From contig NHZP01000176.1 of NCBI GenBank assembly GCA_003313425.1, forward strand, positions 1 to 15,641: a DNA stretch of 15,641 nt, written 5' to 3'. Position numbers and translations under genes: made by a program. This stretch comes from Pseudopyrenochaeta lycopersici (Eukaryota; Ascomycota; Dothideomycetes; Pleosporales; Pseudopyrenochaetaceae). Positions within the stretch are counted from its first letter, which is position 1, and each line of letters starts with the position of its first letter. The notes under the pieces are model-generated. The model worked only from the letters and a program-made list of their open reading frames with translations, had not been told where the DNA came from and did not search any database. Below, piece by piece: positions 8,324-15,641 of the stretch.

Positions 8324-9601
8324 ATGCGAGGGGTAAACTTCTTTCCACATGCTCGAGCATATCGAAAGCTACGCATCAGGATGAATGAGAGACAAGCCAA
8401 AAGACGGTCTCGTCCAAAGTCAAGCCACTGGACTCATGCTTTCTTTCAGCGGTCAAAGCAAGGCCAACTTGCTGCCACTGAGGACGAGATGTTTGTCAAC
8501 CCGACTCCGCTCATATTAGTTCCGCTCATCTGATACATCATCCAGATCATCTGCCGCTTGGCCTCTGATACATCTGGCAGCGACCTGCTCGGAGGAAGCT
8601 TACAGTGACGTTGTAGCCTCTGCCACGCAGCCGTGCGCTGCACCTGAGAGAATCAAAATCAGCCAGCGGAATGCGGCCCGCATGGGCAAGTCACTGTTGT
8701 GGCTGTGTCTGGTACACGAGCCTCAAGACTGGATGGTGAATCTGAGGAATAGTGCAGCTGAGCCTGAGGATATTCTGGTTCGTAGTCATATCAACGGCAG
8801 TTCGCTCGAGAGCTGATCAGGGGCAGGGCGAGAAGCGGAACCTATGCCACTCTGGATTCTTAGAGACCGTCAGATTGCTGATCGATCCGCTGGCGCTCTC
8901 CTTGAGTGCTGTCGAGAACGGAGTGACGCTGTTGTTCACAGGCCATTCAGCAGGAGCTGCCATCGCAAGCCTTCTGTATGCACACGTCAGAACAACAAAA
9001 GTCTCGTCGCTAGCCCAAGTGGTAGCAGATTCGAGTCTGTTCACTGCATCGTATTCGGGGCGCCGCCTATATCGATTGCTCCGCTTCAAGAGCATGATCG
9101 TGAAGGCTCCAGCTCTAGGCGCTCGTTGTTTCTGTCTCTGATCAACGATGGTGATCCCATCACCAAGGCTGATGCACAATATGTAGCAAAGAAGTGCGGA
9201 TGGCTGAGTCACAGTCGGCCTCGTTCGTATCCCACGCGAGAGTCATGGTGCGATCGCGAGGTCGAGCCAGTCCCAGGCGTCATAGCTAAAGCTGGCGAAC
9301 AGGCTATTTGTAAATTCGGGGCACCATTTTTTCCCTGCGAGTAGACCCCACTGCGGCGTCACAGATAAGCATCAGGAGGATCGACAACAATGAGCTGGAC
9401 GAAGACGCAGTCATGACGTGGAGAGTGCATGGAATCAAGGTCTACAGGGAAAGAATTGCCGCTCTCCTAGGGCCAAGCGAGCCCGCCAATGCTAAAGTCA
9501 GTGGTGAAGAGACCTTCCTCGCACACGCGGCCACACCGCGCAGGGATGTTTATATGGGAGAGATTGTAGCGAACGGGTGGATCACTTTGTTGTTTCTGTA
9601 A
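8324..9601 (+). pseudogene. Fungal class 3 lipase (alpha/beta hydrolase) relic
   Basis: Class 3 lipases hydrolyse acylglycerols through a Ser-Asp-His triad. Pieces follow in family order across frames. A basic N-terminus runs from 8324. From 8520 another frame reads AAWPLIHLAATCSEEAYSDV, then GKSLLWLCLVHEP joined directly to QDWMVNL and to EDILVRSHINGSS, stopping at 8814. A third frame gives NLCHSGFLETV and LLFTGHSAGAAIASLLYAHV with the nucleophile Ser at 8947. From about 9030 the frame becomes FESVHCIVFGAPP, then SLFLSLINDGDPITKAD with the expected Asp. From about 9310 it becomes LRVDPTAASQ and TWRVHGIKVYRERIAAL with a candidate His at 9428. Four frame changes are needed, and the gap between LVHEP and QDWMVNL lacks the usual strand before the D-W-x-V-N element. 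The pieces at 9030 are contiguous, so an intron cannot explain that change. Confidence 0.8.
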
Positions 9602-9706
9602 ACTCATAGATGATCTCGTAGACTTGTTTAAATTATTGATATGAGTACTCTAATAATGTGGGCGCATGTGATGCAATTCTTAATAGACTGGAATTATCTC
9701 TATTTT

Positions 9707-9952
9707 GAGTACAGTCGCTAGCGAATGCGGCTTCACCCTTGCAAAAAGCCGCAACACCGTTTCACGCCAATCTGCTAGCAAGTGCGCTTAGCCCCACCCT
9801 CCGTACGTGGTTAAGCGCTAACCGTCAGCATTAACCAAACGATGTTATTGGTCAGCGATCAACAATACCTCCGGACCCTTATTTGGCTGATCGGCTCCAG
9901 TTGGTGTTGCTGCCTGCAAAGGTGAAGCCGCATTCGCTACGCACTGTAATCT
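9707..9952. repeat. Inverted repeat, about 50 bp arms, 144 bp spacer
   Basis: The left arm (9707-9758) and right arm (9903-9952) are inverted copies. They share AGCGAATGCGGCTTCACC and then, after minor gaps, TTGCA and CAACACC. Identity looks like roughly 85 percent by eye. The spacer carries a further hairpin (9784-9818). No transposase ORF is nearby. Confidence 0.6.
9784..9823. repeat. Hairpin inside the inverted-repeat spacer
   Basis: GCGCTTAGCCCCAC (9784-9797) can pair with GTGGTTAAGCGC (9807-9818), with a small bulge. The right side overlaps a second short palindrome, GGTTA-AGCGC-TAACC (9809-9823). The two alternatives are mutually exclusive folds. Confidence 0.45.
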
Positions 9953-10177
9953 CACTCTTTCTTCGAAGCGCAGCCTAGTCTCTACTTCAGCTCTTCGGAC
10001 TGGGCGACAGTCAATCCAATATTCTCGGTCTCCCCGATCAGATATCACCGTACTTTCTAGACCTGTCAACATAAATGTGGCTGAAACTAGCCAGTCTTTT
10101 GGATCGCGAAACTACCAACCTTGCTTCTCGATGCTAGGATGGTGACAACGAATCGTAAGTACAGTATCAGAGCACAT
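9845..10177 (-). CDS. Possible two-exon ORF of 91 residues, unknown
   Basis: An ATG at 10177 opens a short exon (MCSDTVLTIRCHHPSIEKQ) ending at 10120. A 57 nt candidate intron (10063-10119; GTTGGT donor, GTTGACAG end) joins it in frame to an exon running to a TAA at 9845 (pieces ESTVISDRGDREYWIDC and RLRFEERVRLQCVANAAS). The total is 276 nt, a multiple of three. No family is recognised. The second exon contains one arm of the inverted repeat, and other frames just upstream (10180-10490) also look partly coding, so this could be a fragment of an older, larger gene. Confidence 0.25.
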
Positions 10178-10853
10178 CCGCCTGCGCGCTGAAGTGATGA
10201 TGCCGTTGTTGAGGGGTAGAAAGCTGGTGTTTCATTGCGTGCAGCAACAGTTTCATGAGTGTCTTCCATCGAAGCGCTGTCAGCTGCTCGAACATATCTA
10301 TTCATCTCTATAAGGATTGCTGACCAAGATGCGTCGCTGCCCGGCAAATGCCGTAAGACTCGAGGGAGTGTAATTTCTGACCTTCTGAGCTGATGATTCT
10401 GTGCTTCTATCGCATAGTCAAAGTCATATACCTTCGTGTACAAGTAAGCTGGTTGATTGAATGGCTGGGCTACGACAAGATTCATCAAAGATCCCTTCTT
10501 TTGCCCGCAATGCTGACAGCAAGCCTAGGGAGAGCGTCTTTCACAGTCACTACTTTCGTCATCTGTCAAGTGCTTACAAGGTCCTTTAGAATGCTAGACG
10601 AGCTGACCAGGAAGGTCAAAATCAGCTGCAAATCATCATTTGCTCCCTTAACAATCACTTGAATCTGCTGACACCTTCTGATGTTATTTCTGATATGCCA
10701 TCGCTTGTTGTTACTCACGACTGCAGAGCTTTGGTATTTCGTGTCACATCGTGGTGCCGGTGAACCTGCTATAAGGGCCAAAAACACTCAGCCTAAGCCA
10801 TAGGCTCCCTGTATTCGCCTTCCCAGACTTTTGTCGCTTTATTTCGCTCTAAA
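10178..10853. other. Spacer with motif-less ORFs
   Basis: ORFs exist on both strands (10087-10488 minus, 10393-10662 plus, 10566-10787 minus), none with a domain I recognise. Minus-strand frames near 10200-10300 have short coding-like runs (for example LTALRWKTLMKLLLHAMKHQ), which may belong to an eroded gene. A pyrimidine-rich stretch precedes the ATG at 10854. Confidence 0.3.
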
Positions 10854-12179
10854 ATGCTGGCAACAACTTTCGGATATGATCCTACTCCATGGGAGGAGCA
10901 TCGAAGAGTTGTGACGGTTATACGCAAAACTATAGAGGATACTAGTGGACATCAGACCGGCAACCGTTCCGCCCAGAAAGCACCTTACAACGCTCCTAGT
11001 GACATCCCAGGCCTCAACAAGATCATACAGATTGACTTGGACACGTCTACCGCTTGGGTCGAGCCTAATGTCACTATGGAAACGCTCGTTCGCGACACTT
11101 GCGCGCGGCTTGTTCGGCAGTCGTCGCTGCTTCGAGGGCAGTGTCTGTAGCAGATGCATTTGCCGCAACAACGACCGAGTCTTCGTCTTTCAAGTTTGGC
11201 ACCTTTGACTGCACCGTGTTATCGCTGGAGACAATCCTGAGCAACGGGCAGTACGTGATGGCAACAATCGATGATCGTGACACCTCAGACTTGCTCGCTG
11301 GCAGTGCTGGGGCTATGAACAGCCTTGCTTTGACGACATTATTCGAGATAGCACTAATTCCAGCCAGCGAATACGTGAAGATCACTTACTGGCCCGTATC
11401 TTCTGTTTCTGGAGCAATGCGCAATATGCAGCAAGAAGAGCAAGACCCGTCAATGCTCAGAACGTCGGTTGTGGACTCATCGACAGACTTTGTGGAAAGT
11501 ATCATATTTGACTCGTCCTCCGGCATTGCGATTACCGGTAGTTTTACACTAACAGCAGACCGCACCCCAATCCTCGATCGTCGGACGGCAACAGCTTCGT
11601 ACAGCATGCACGCTCTGTCTGGCATGAATTGCGATATGCTTGTGAGCCGCGGGCCGATATCATTCACATTATGGATTACCTGTTTCGCCATGACCATTGT
11701 ACCACTGACCATTCTGCCCGCAACAAACGACGCTCACGTGGCCAGAAGAACAGCACCGAACTCACAGATCAACCACATGCCCTGGTATTGCAGGACATCG
11801 GCCTGCCCACCAAAGCTGTAGAAGAACACATACACAATTTTCATCATACTCGTGGCATCTGGCCACTATGATATATCCCGTCAGACCGCCCAAAGCTTTT
11901 GGCAGACGCAGCTTTGGCATCGGTGCCGCTTTCGAGCATATCTTTTGGAATCTCCGATTTTATAGTTCGAGCGCTGCTTGCAATGGCATAATGGAGCGAT
12001 GTCTAAAAAATATGCATGGTTTTAGGTATCTGCTTTGTCGTGCACCCTGCAGTGAAGATACGGCATGGGTCTTTCACGATCATCGGTGGTACGGTGAACT
12101 GCGGTCACGATGGAAAGCACAAGGCTTTCCAGATGTAGGCGCGAGGCTTGTCACCTCACACCCTTTGACCTGCTCTTGA
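10854..12179 (+). pseudogene. DHCR24/DIMINUTO-like FAD-dependent sterol reductase relic
   Basis: This family reduces the C24 double bond of sterols using FAD and NADPH. Conserved stretches occur in order over four frame segments. Frame A (10854-about 11095) has IIQIDLDTSTAWVEPNVTME. Frame B (about 11096-11645) has ESSSFKFGTFDCTV, LETILSNGQYVMA, DRDTSDLLAGSAGAMNSLAL and EYVKITYWPVSSV. Frame C (about 11645-11871) has IIHIMDYLFRHDH, then LVLQDIGLPTKAVEEHIHNF and GIWPL. Frame D (11868-12179) has NMHGFRYLL, SEDTAWVFHDHRWYGELRSR and FPDVGARL, matching the family's C-terminus. Each abuts the next, so splicing cannot repair the gene. The glycine-rich FAD loop before ESSSF (family pattern GG-x-F-x-G-T) is ADAFAATTT here, so FAD binding would be lost. 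The usual catalytic-domain start between HQT and the IDLD strand is shortened. Confident as to family and as a relic. Confidence 0.82.
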
Positions 12180-12939
12180 TGTTAGCATCATACGCGGCTC
12201 CTGTAGTGAATAGGTTGTCACAAAGGCAACAGACCACTCCTACGCGTGGTCTTGCCGCTCCATATCCACCGACCCGCTCTGCGTCTCTGCAATACGCGGC
12301 ATGAAGCCTTATTTAACCGTCCATAAGATGGTCCCCCTGCTGACTGTCATCACTGAGGTAGTCCTGATATGTAGCTGTTCCCCTGCTCGACCTGAGTACA
12401 TATAGTAAATTTCCTTGAACTTCTTGTTGAACAACCGCTTGGAGCAAACACGGTGTAGTGGTCTGCGACACTGCACATGACTGCTCCGCACCCACGTGAT
12501 AAACCCGACTACTTGCAAGCCTACATCGTACATACACACATCAGCGCACCCGCTCTTGAGACGCAATACTAGCGCCACCCTGCTTACATTAGATGATAAT
12601 GTGGATGAAATAGGGAGAATCACCACAGAAGGGGGATGCCCACTGGCAACAGCATCCTACCAATGTCCACACGCCGCTTTTCGGCATTGACTCCGGGGAT
12701 AAGAGCTCCGCCTAGCAGACTCACCACCGCAAGAGCGTTGATTTCTTAATCACATCTTGTCGCATGAGTGTTCACTGTGCACTCGCCTGACTTCAGAGAG
12801 CAGGATTGAAAAACAAGCACGGAATCTGGCCCAGATGGCTCTACGACTTGCGACGGTCAGATGGGAGAAAAAGTTCCTGACTTATGCCCTTCGTTCTTCT
12901 ATACAGTCTTCTCCTAGCGTGTGCAAACAAAGTCTATCA
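12180..12939. other. Spacer between the sterol reductase relic and the RING gene
   Basis: ORFs on both strands (12110-12304 plus, 12309-12626 minus, 12496-12690 plus) lack motifs. A CAC/Pro-rich stretch lies near 12250. The right part is the 3' flank of the minus-strand RING gene; no clear terminator or polyadenylation signal was identified. Confidence 0.4.
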
Positions 12940-13735
12940 CTAAAAGCTGCGTGGCCAACCGAGCGCATATGTGCCATCCCGCTTGAAGTGTGCGGTCTCC
13001 TCGGGAACATCTGATCTGCACGTCGGACATACTCTCTTCCTCGTCTTCTCAAACCATTCTGTGATGTGGGCCGTGCAAAATGGATGACCTAATAGTGTAA
13101 GCATAGCTACCGTGCGGATATTGCTGTCGCTTACCACAAGGCAGGTACACACCTCGATGGGCCGACATGTCTCCCAGGGTGCAGATGGTGCACACTGTTC
13201 CGTAGCACTCTACAGCGCCAGGGAATTGAGAGTGGTCTTCTCTCTTGCACTTGAACAGATTCACCGAGGACGTAGGGGGTTTCGTCCTATCGTTCACTGA
13301 AGCGTACACAAGATCGAAGGCAGCACGGCCAAGTGCACTCTTGAGATGGAGGAGTCCATCTAGCACTGACTGAACGACACATCGACCGCAATATAGCTTG
13401 AGAGGTCAGCCCATGAGCTTTTCCATATCAGCTGAATTCGCCAGAGGACACCCACACAACTGCAGAAAGGAAGAAAGTATAATCTGCCATCCGCTTCGAG
13501 CATCTCGTCACATCCAGAGCAGGACAAGGGAGATGGGTGCACGGAACTGGCTTCTGCAATCACAGTAAGTTACAATAGGCTTATATTGGAGAATAGTTCT
13601 GTCCATAAGCCAACGCCGGAGGCGTGAGACATCTGGGCCTAGCCGGAACGTCTCTGTGATGGGAGGGACCCTCAACTCAGGGTCAGAGTCTGAGTTCGAG
13701 TCCGATGAGGAGGGGATATACAGGACTCTTGCCAT
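12940..13735 (-). CDS. RING-finger protein, four exons, 209 residues
   Basis: Probably an E3 ubiquitin ligase or adaptor acting in cytosol or nucleus. Exons are 13735-13615, 13553-13456, 13396-13135 and 13088-12940, totalling 630 nt with an intact frame and a TAG stop. The N-terminus is Ser/Asp-rich (IPSSSDSNSDSDPE), suited to casein-kinase-2-type phosphorylation. A first Cys cluster is formed only after splicing: C52-x2-C55, C71-x-C73-x2-C76-x2-C79. A linker of about 60 residues follows, then the RING: C142-x2-C145-x14-C160-x-H162-x2-C165-x2-H168-x12-C181-x2-C184, including LPCGHPFC across intron 3 and CPTC. Trp172 sits where E2-contacting RINGs usually have Trp. Ligand six is His168 in place of the usual Cys, an uncommon variant. 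Intron 3 is strongly supported; introns 1 and 2 rest on frame and Cys spacing. The neighbouring broken genes give no functional hint. Confidence 0.75.
13089..13134 (-). other. 46 nt intron 3 of the RING gene
   Basis: The donor is GTAAGC and the acceptor is TTAG. Splicing rebuilds a Gly codon (G+GT) and joins LPC to GHPFC, the core C-x-H-x2-C of the RING. This is the best-supported intron in the window. Confidence 0.85.
13397..13455 (-). other. 59 nt intron 2 of the RING gene
   Basis: The donor is GTGGGT. GGGCTGAC lies just before CTCTCAAG, giving a branch point and acceptor. Phase 0 joining brings LPFCSC next to LYCGRC, creating C-x-C-x2-C-x2-C. The unspliced upstream frame ends soon after, at a TAG near 13361. 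Confidence 0.6.
13554..13614 (-). other. 61 nt intron 1 of the RING gene, donor weak
   Basis: Of the GT sites examined in exon 1, GTTGGC at 13614 is the one in the right phase that gives an intron of normal length. The acceptor is TGATTGCAG, with CTTAC upstream as branch. The donor is poor, so the exon 1 boundary, and therefore the attachment of the acidic N-terminus, is the least certain part of the model. Confidence 0.45.
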
Positions 13736-15125
13736 GTGGATAGAAGTTGTTCCCACAAAGGGCGACAATATAGGAAGAGATGGGGAGGATACGGATTTGC
13801 CAACGAGAAGAGCAGGAGTGTTTATAAAGACTGAGTTGAAGCTTCGGATGTCTCCATCCGCGCCATGACGGAGACCGCCCAGCCATAGCCACCTTTGAGC
13901 AGCAGGCAGCATGAAAGTATAGAATCCATCGTACCATCGATGCAAGGTAGTCTGCTGCGCCTCCGGCGGGTTTCTAGTAGAGCTTGTTGCAAGGCAATGC
14001 CGCCCGATATCCCGTTCAGGACGCTGAAACGGCGTCTCTGCCAGTTGACCAATGCATGCTACCTCCCACATAATGGAAGTGACGTGACCAACCATCCATG
14101 GCACGCCAGTCATACTCTATAGCCATGTTTCTGACAGTAATCCTGCATAGTGGAAGTGGCAGTGTGCTCGTCAGTTGAGGGGCCAAGGATATCTCGCTAG
14201 GTTCGCGAAACCTCTGTTGTGGGCACATCCTTTGCCGCAAATTTGTCAACTTCCAGTTGGTTAGTAGTCTCACAGGGGCCTCGAGTCTGCCTCGTACAGC
14301 AACGATGCGGATGCCTAAGTTGGGGATGTGCTGCAGCTAACGAGTCTTGTACAGAAGACGCAGCGGCACAGCAGGCTACGCAAATCCCATGTAGAGGAAC
14401 ACCAAAACACCGACTTTTATGGTGTGGGCACGTGGAGGCTCTTGAGACAGTCAGACTCTGCGCTGCGTCGGCCAGTGCCTAGCTGAGTACGGCGTCTCTG
14501 GATGGTGCCTGCCACCTTAATCCGCATGGCGGCTCTGAACGGAGATATATACAAAAGCAGATAAGGAGCGAAGATCCATGGTTTCCAGGCATGCTTCAAC
14601 AAACTTTGCAGTAAAGCGGATTCTTTGCACTAGGTTGATCGGCTGTGCCACTCAATAAGTGCATCGGGATGCCGGCGGCGGGCGCTATCACAGAGACAAT
14701 ATGGCTGACCCAGGCAAACTCATGCAGACCCATGCAGACCATCGGTCATGTTTCATTACCTCCAAGTCACTACTAGTTGAATTCAGTGAGCAGGGTAGTG
14801 TTAAACCTATGATGAGCAAGCTTCGAGTCAGAAGTTGACTGATCTACGACAAATGTTTACAAGCTCCAGTTATGCAGAATTCCTTGAGGAGCGACATCAT
14901 GAGCTTCCGCAACTGTATACCGTGAGTAAGGCCATGAGGGACGTACCCACTTCGTTGATGGAGCATTATGCCCATACGACGCTGCACCGCCCCCATCCAG
15001 CTCAGAGTGGTACGACATCCCATTGGCGAATACTCTGGGATCTGCACCAAGAATGCCGATAGAGGAGCGGTATTTCCGACTGTCTGCAAAAGGAGAACAC
15101 AGAAAATCCAAAGGGGCGGGGCTGA
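13736..15125. other. Spacer without a supported gene
   Basis: Upstream of the RING start the minus frame stays open to 14113, but its composition is not coding-like and I treat it as upstream DNA. ORFs at 14219-14482 (plus), 14417-14602 (minus) and 14835-15062 (plus) show no motif. CGGCGTCTCTG occurs twice (14029 and about 14491). A tandem CATGCAGACC pair lies near 14722-14742. Confidence 0.35.
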
Positions 15126-15488
15126 GCCCGAGGTGTTGATTACGACGCTCCACAGAGGAAGCTGCGAGGACCTACGCTAATTGTCAAGCTGAAGGTCGAC
15201 TCACACGCAAAGTACCTTGAAATAGTGAAGGATATGACTATGATGAACAACGAATGGGTGAAATACATTGAGTTGAGAAGATTGCAAGACGATGTAACTT
15301 ATCTGTCCCTGCAGTCTCGAGACGGACGTTACATATGCTGTGCTTCATCCAACCGAGTCGTCATTGGTCAGCCATTATTCAATGGCTCGTCCGCATGGCC
15401 GAACCTCGCTTTTACTACTTCAAACCCTTGCTTGATGGTCCAGAGAGAAATGGTTTTGCGAACTGCTATCAATCGCTTGCACGAGTAG
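15126..15488 (+). CDS. Coding-like stretch, perhaps beta-trefoil (fascin-like); partial
   Basis: One frame is open from 15126 (after a TGA at 15123) to 15488, with the first ATG at 15225. It reads APQRKLRGPTLIVKLKV, YIELRRLQDDVTYLSLQS and RDGRYICCASSNRVVIGQP. The pattern V-x-L-x-S-x2-G-R-Y-[IL]-C followed by a short V-containing strand resembles one repeat of fascin-type actin-binding beta-trefoils, but a single repeat is weak evidence. After about 15400 a different frame (AEPRFYYFKPLLDGP, GIAPDNPYMKPDRLL) looks equally coding-like, so there may be a frame break or an intron. The gene may continue past the right edge. Confidence 0.27.
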   Translation, partial: ARGVDYDAPQRKLRGPTLIVKLKVDSHAKYLEIVKDMTMMNNEWVKYIELRRLQDDVTYLSLQSRDGRYICCASSNRVVIGQPLFNGSSAWPNLAFTTSNPCLMVQREMVLRTAINRLHE

Positions 15489-15641
15489 GAATAGCCCCGG
15501 ACAACCCTTATATGAAGCCAGACAGGCTGCTCCGTCCAGATGCCTCGCCCCTATTCTCCCTGTACGGGTGAGACGTACACAACCATTCCCGAATCCTCCG
15601 GAAGCCTCGCTTGATGCTCCCAAAACAACAGATAAACGAAC

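Noticed and set aside
8817..9212. Minus-strand ORF of 131 codons
   Set aside because: Antisense to the lipase GHSAG region; no motif of its own.
11386..11712. Minus-strand ORF of 108 codons
   Set aside because: It is the antisense shadow of the sterol reductase relic, whose plus-strand frame matches a known family.
13685..13705. GAGTTCGAGTCC, considered as a tRNA T-arm
   Set aside because: No acceptor, anticodon or D-arm can be paired around it, and it encodes the Ser/Asp-rich start of the RING protein on the other strand.
13508..14113. Minus-strand ORF of 201 codons
   Set aside because: Only the part from the ATG at 13735 has a protein-like composition and connects by splicing to the RING exons; the rest looks like open upstream DNA.
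1..15641. CRISPR array or bacterial-type system
   Set aside because: No regularly spaced repeats; the introns and gene families are fungal.

Overview
The window reads as nuclear DNA of a filamentous ascomycete (Pezizomycotina). The grounds are small introns of 46-68 nt with GTAAGC or similar donors, a secreted AA11-like copper monooxygenase, a fungal class 3 lipase, a small secreted protein of a fungal-type family, and long gene-poor, stop-dense spacers. No tRNA, rRNA, CRISPR or complete transposon was found. All family calls rest on reading motifs by eye; no search was run.

Layout. 595-1031 (-): gene for a small secreted protein with one good intron and two frame breaks. 1032-4757: gene-poor DNA holding a possible 180 bp MITE-like inverted-repeat element, a possible eroded minus-strand gene (2325-2937) and a coding-like relic (4230-4757). 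5136-6281 (-): AA11-like lytic polysaccharide monooxygenase with signal peptide, His-brace residues and a C-terminal Cys module; a stretch of about 30 residues between domain and linker appears to be read in the wrong frame through two compensating indels. 6689-7187 (+): broken lysine-rich gene. 8324-9601 (+): class 3 lipase relic whose catalytic Ser, Asp and His lie in three different frames. 9707-9952: an inverted repeat about 50 bp per arm, one arm inside a possible small spliced ORF. 10854-12179 (+): relic of a DHCR24/DIMINUTO-like FAD-dependent sterol C24 reductase whose glycine-rich FAD loop has changed. 12940-13735 (-): the best intact multi-exon gene, a 209-residue protein with two cysteine clusters, the second a RING finger. 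15126-15488 (+): coding-like stretch near the right edge, perhaps beta-trefoil.

The genes do not form an obvious pathway. The common theme is erosion by small indels: secreted protein, lysine-rich gene, lipase and sterol reductase each need two to four frame changes, and the LPMO two compensating ones, while the RING gene has none. Either this is an accessory, decaying region, or the assembly carries uncorrected indel errors. Substitutions in the sterol reductase FAD loop and a small internal loss in the lipase favour real decay for those two; the homopolymer break in the secreted-protein gene could be an error. Three genes have a TATA-like box 54-62 nt upstream of the chosen ATG, which supports those starts.
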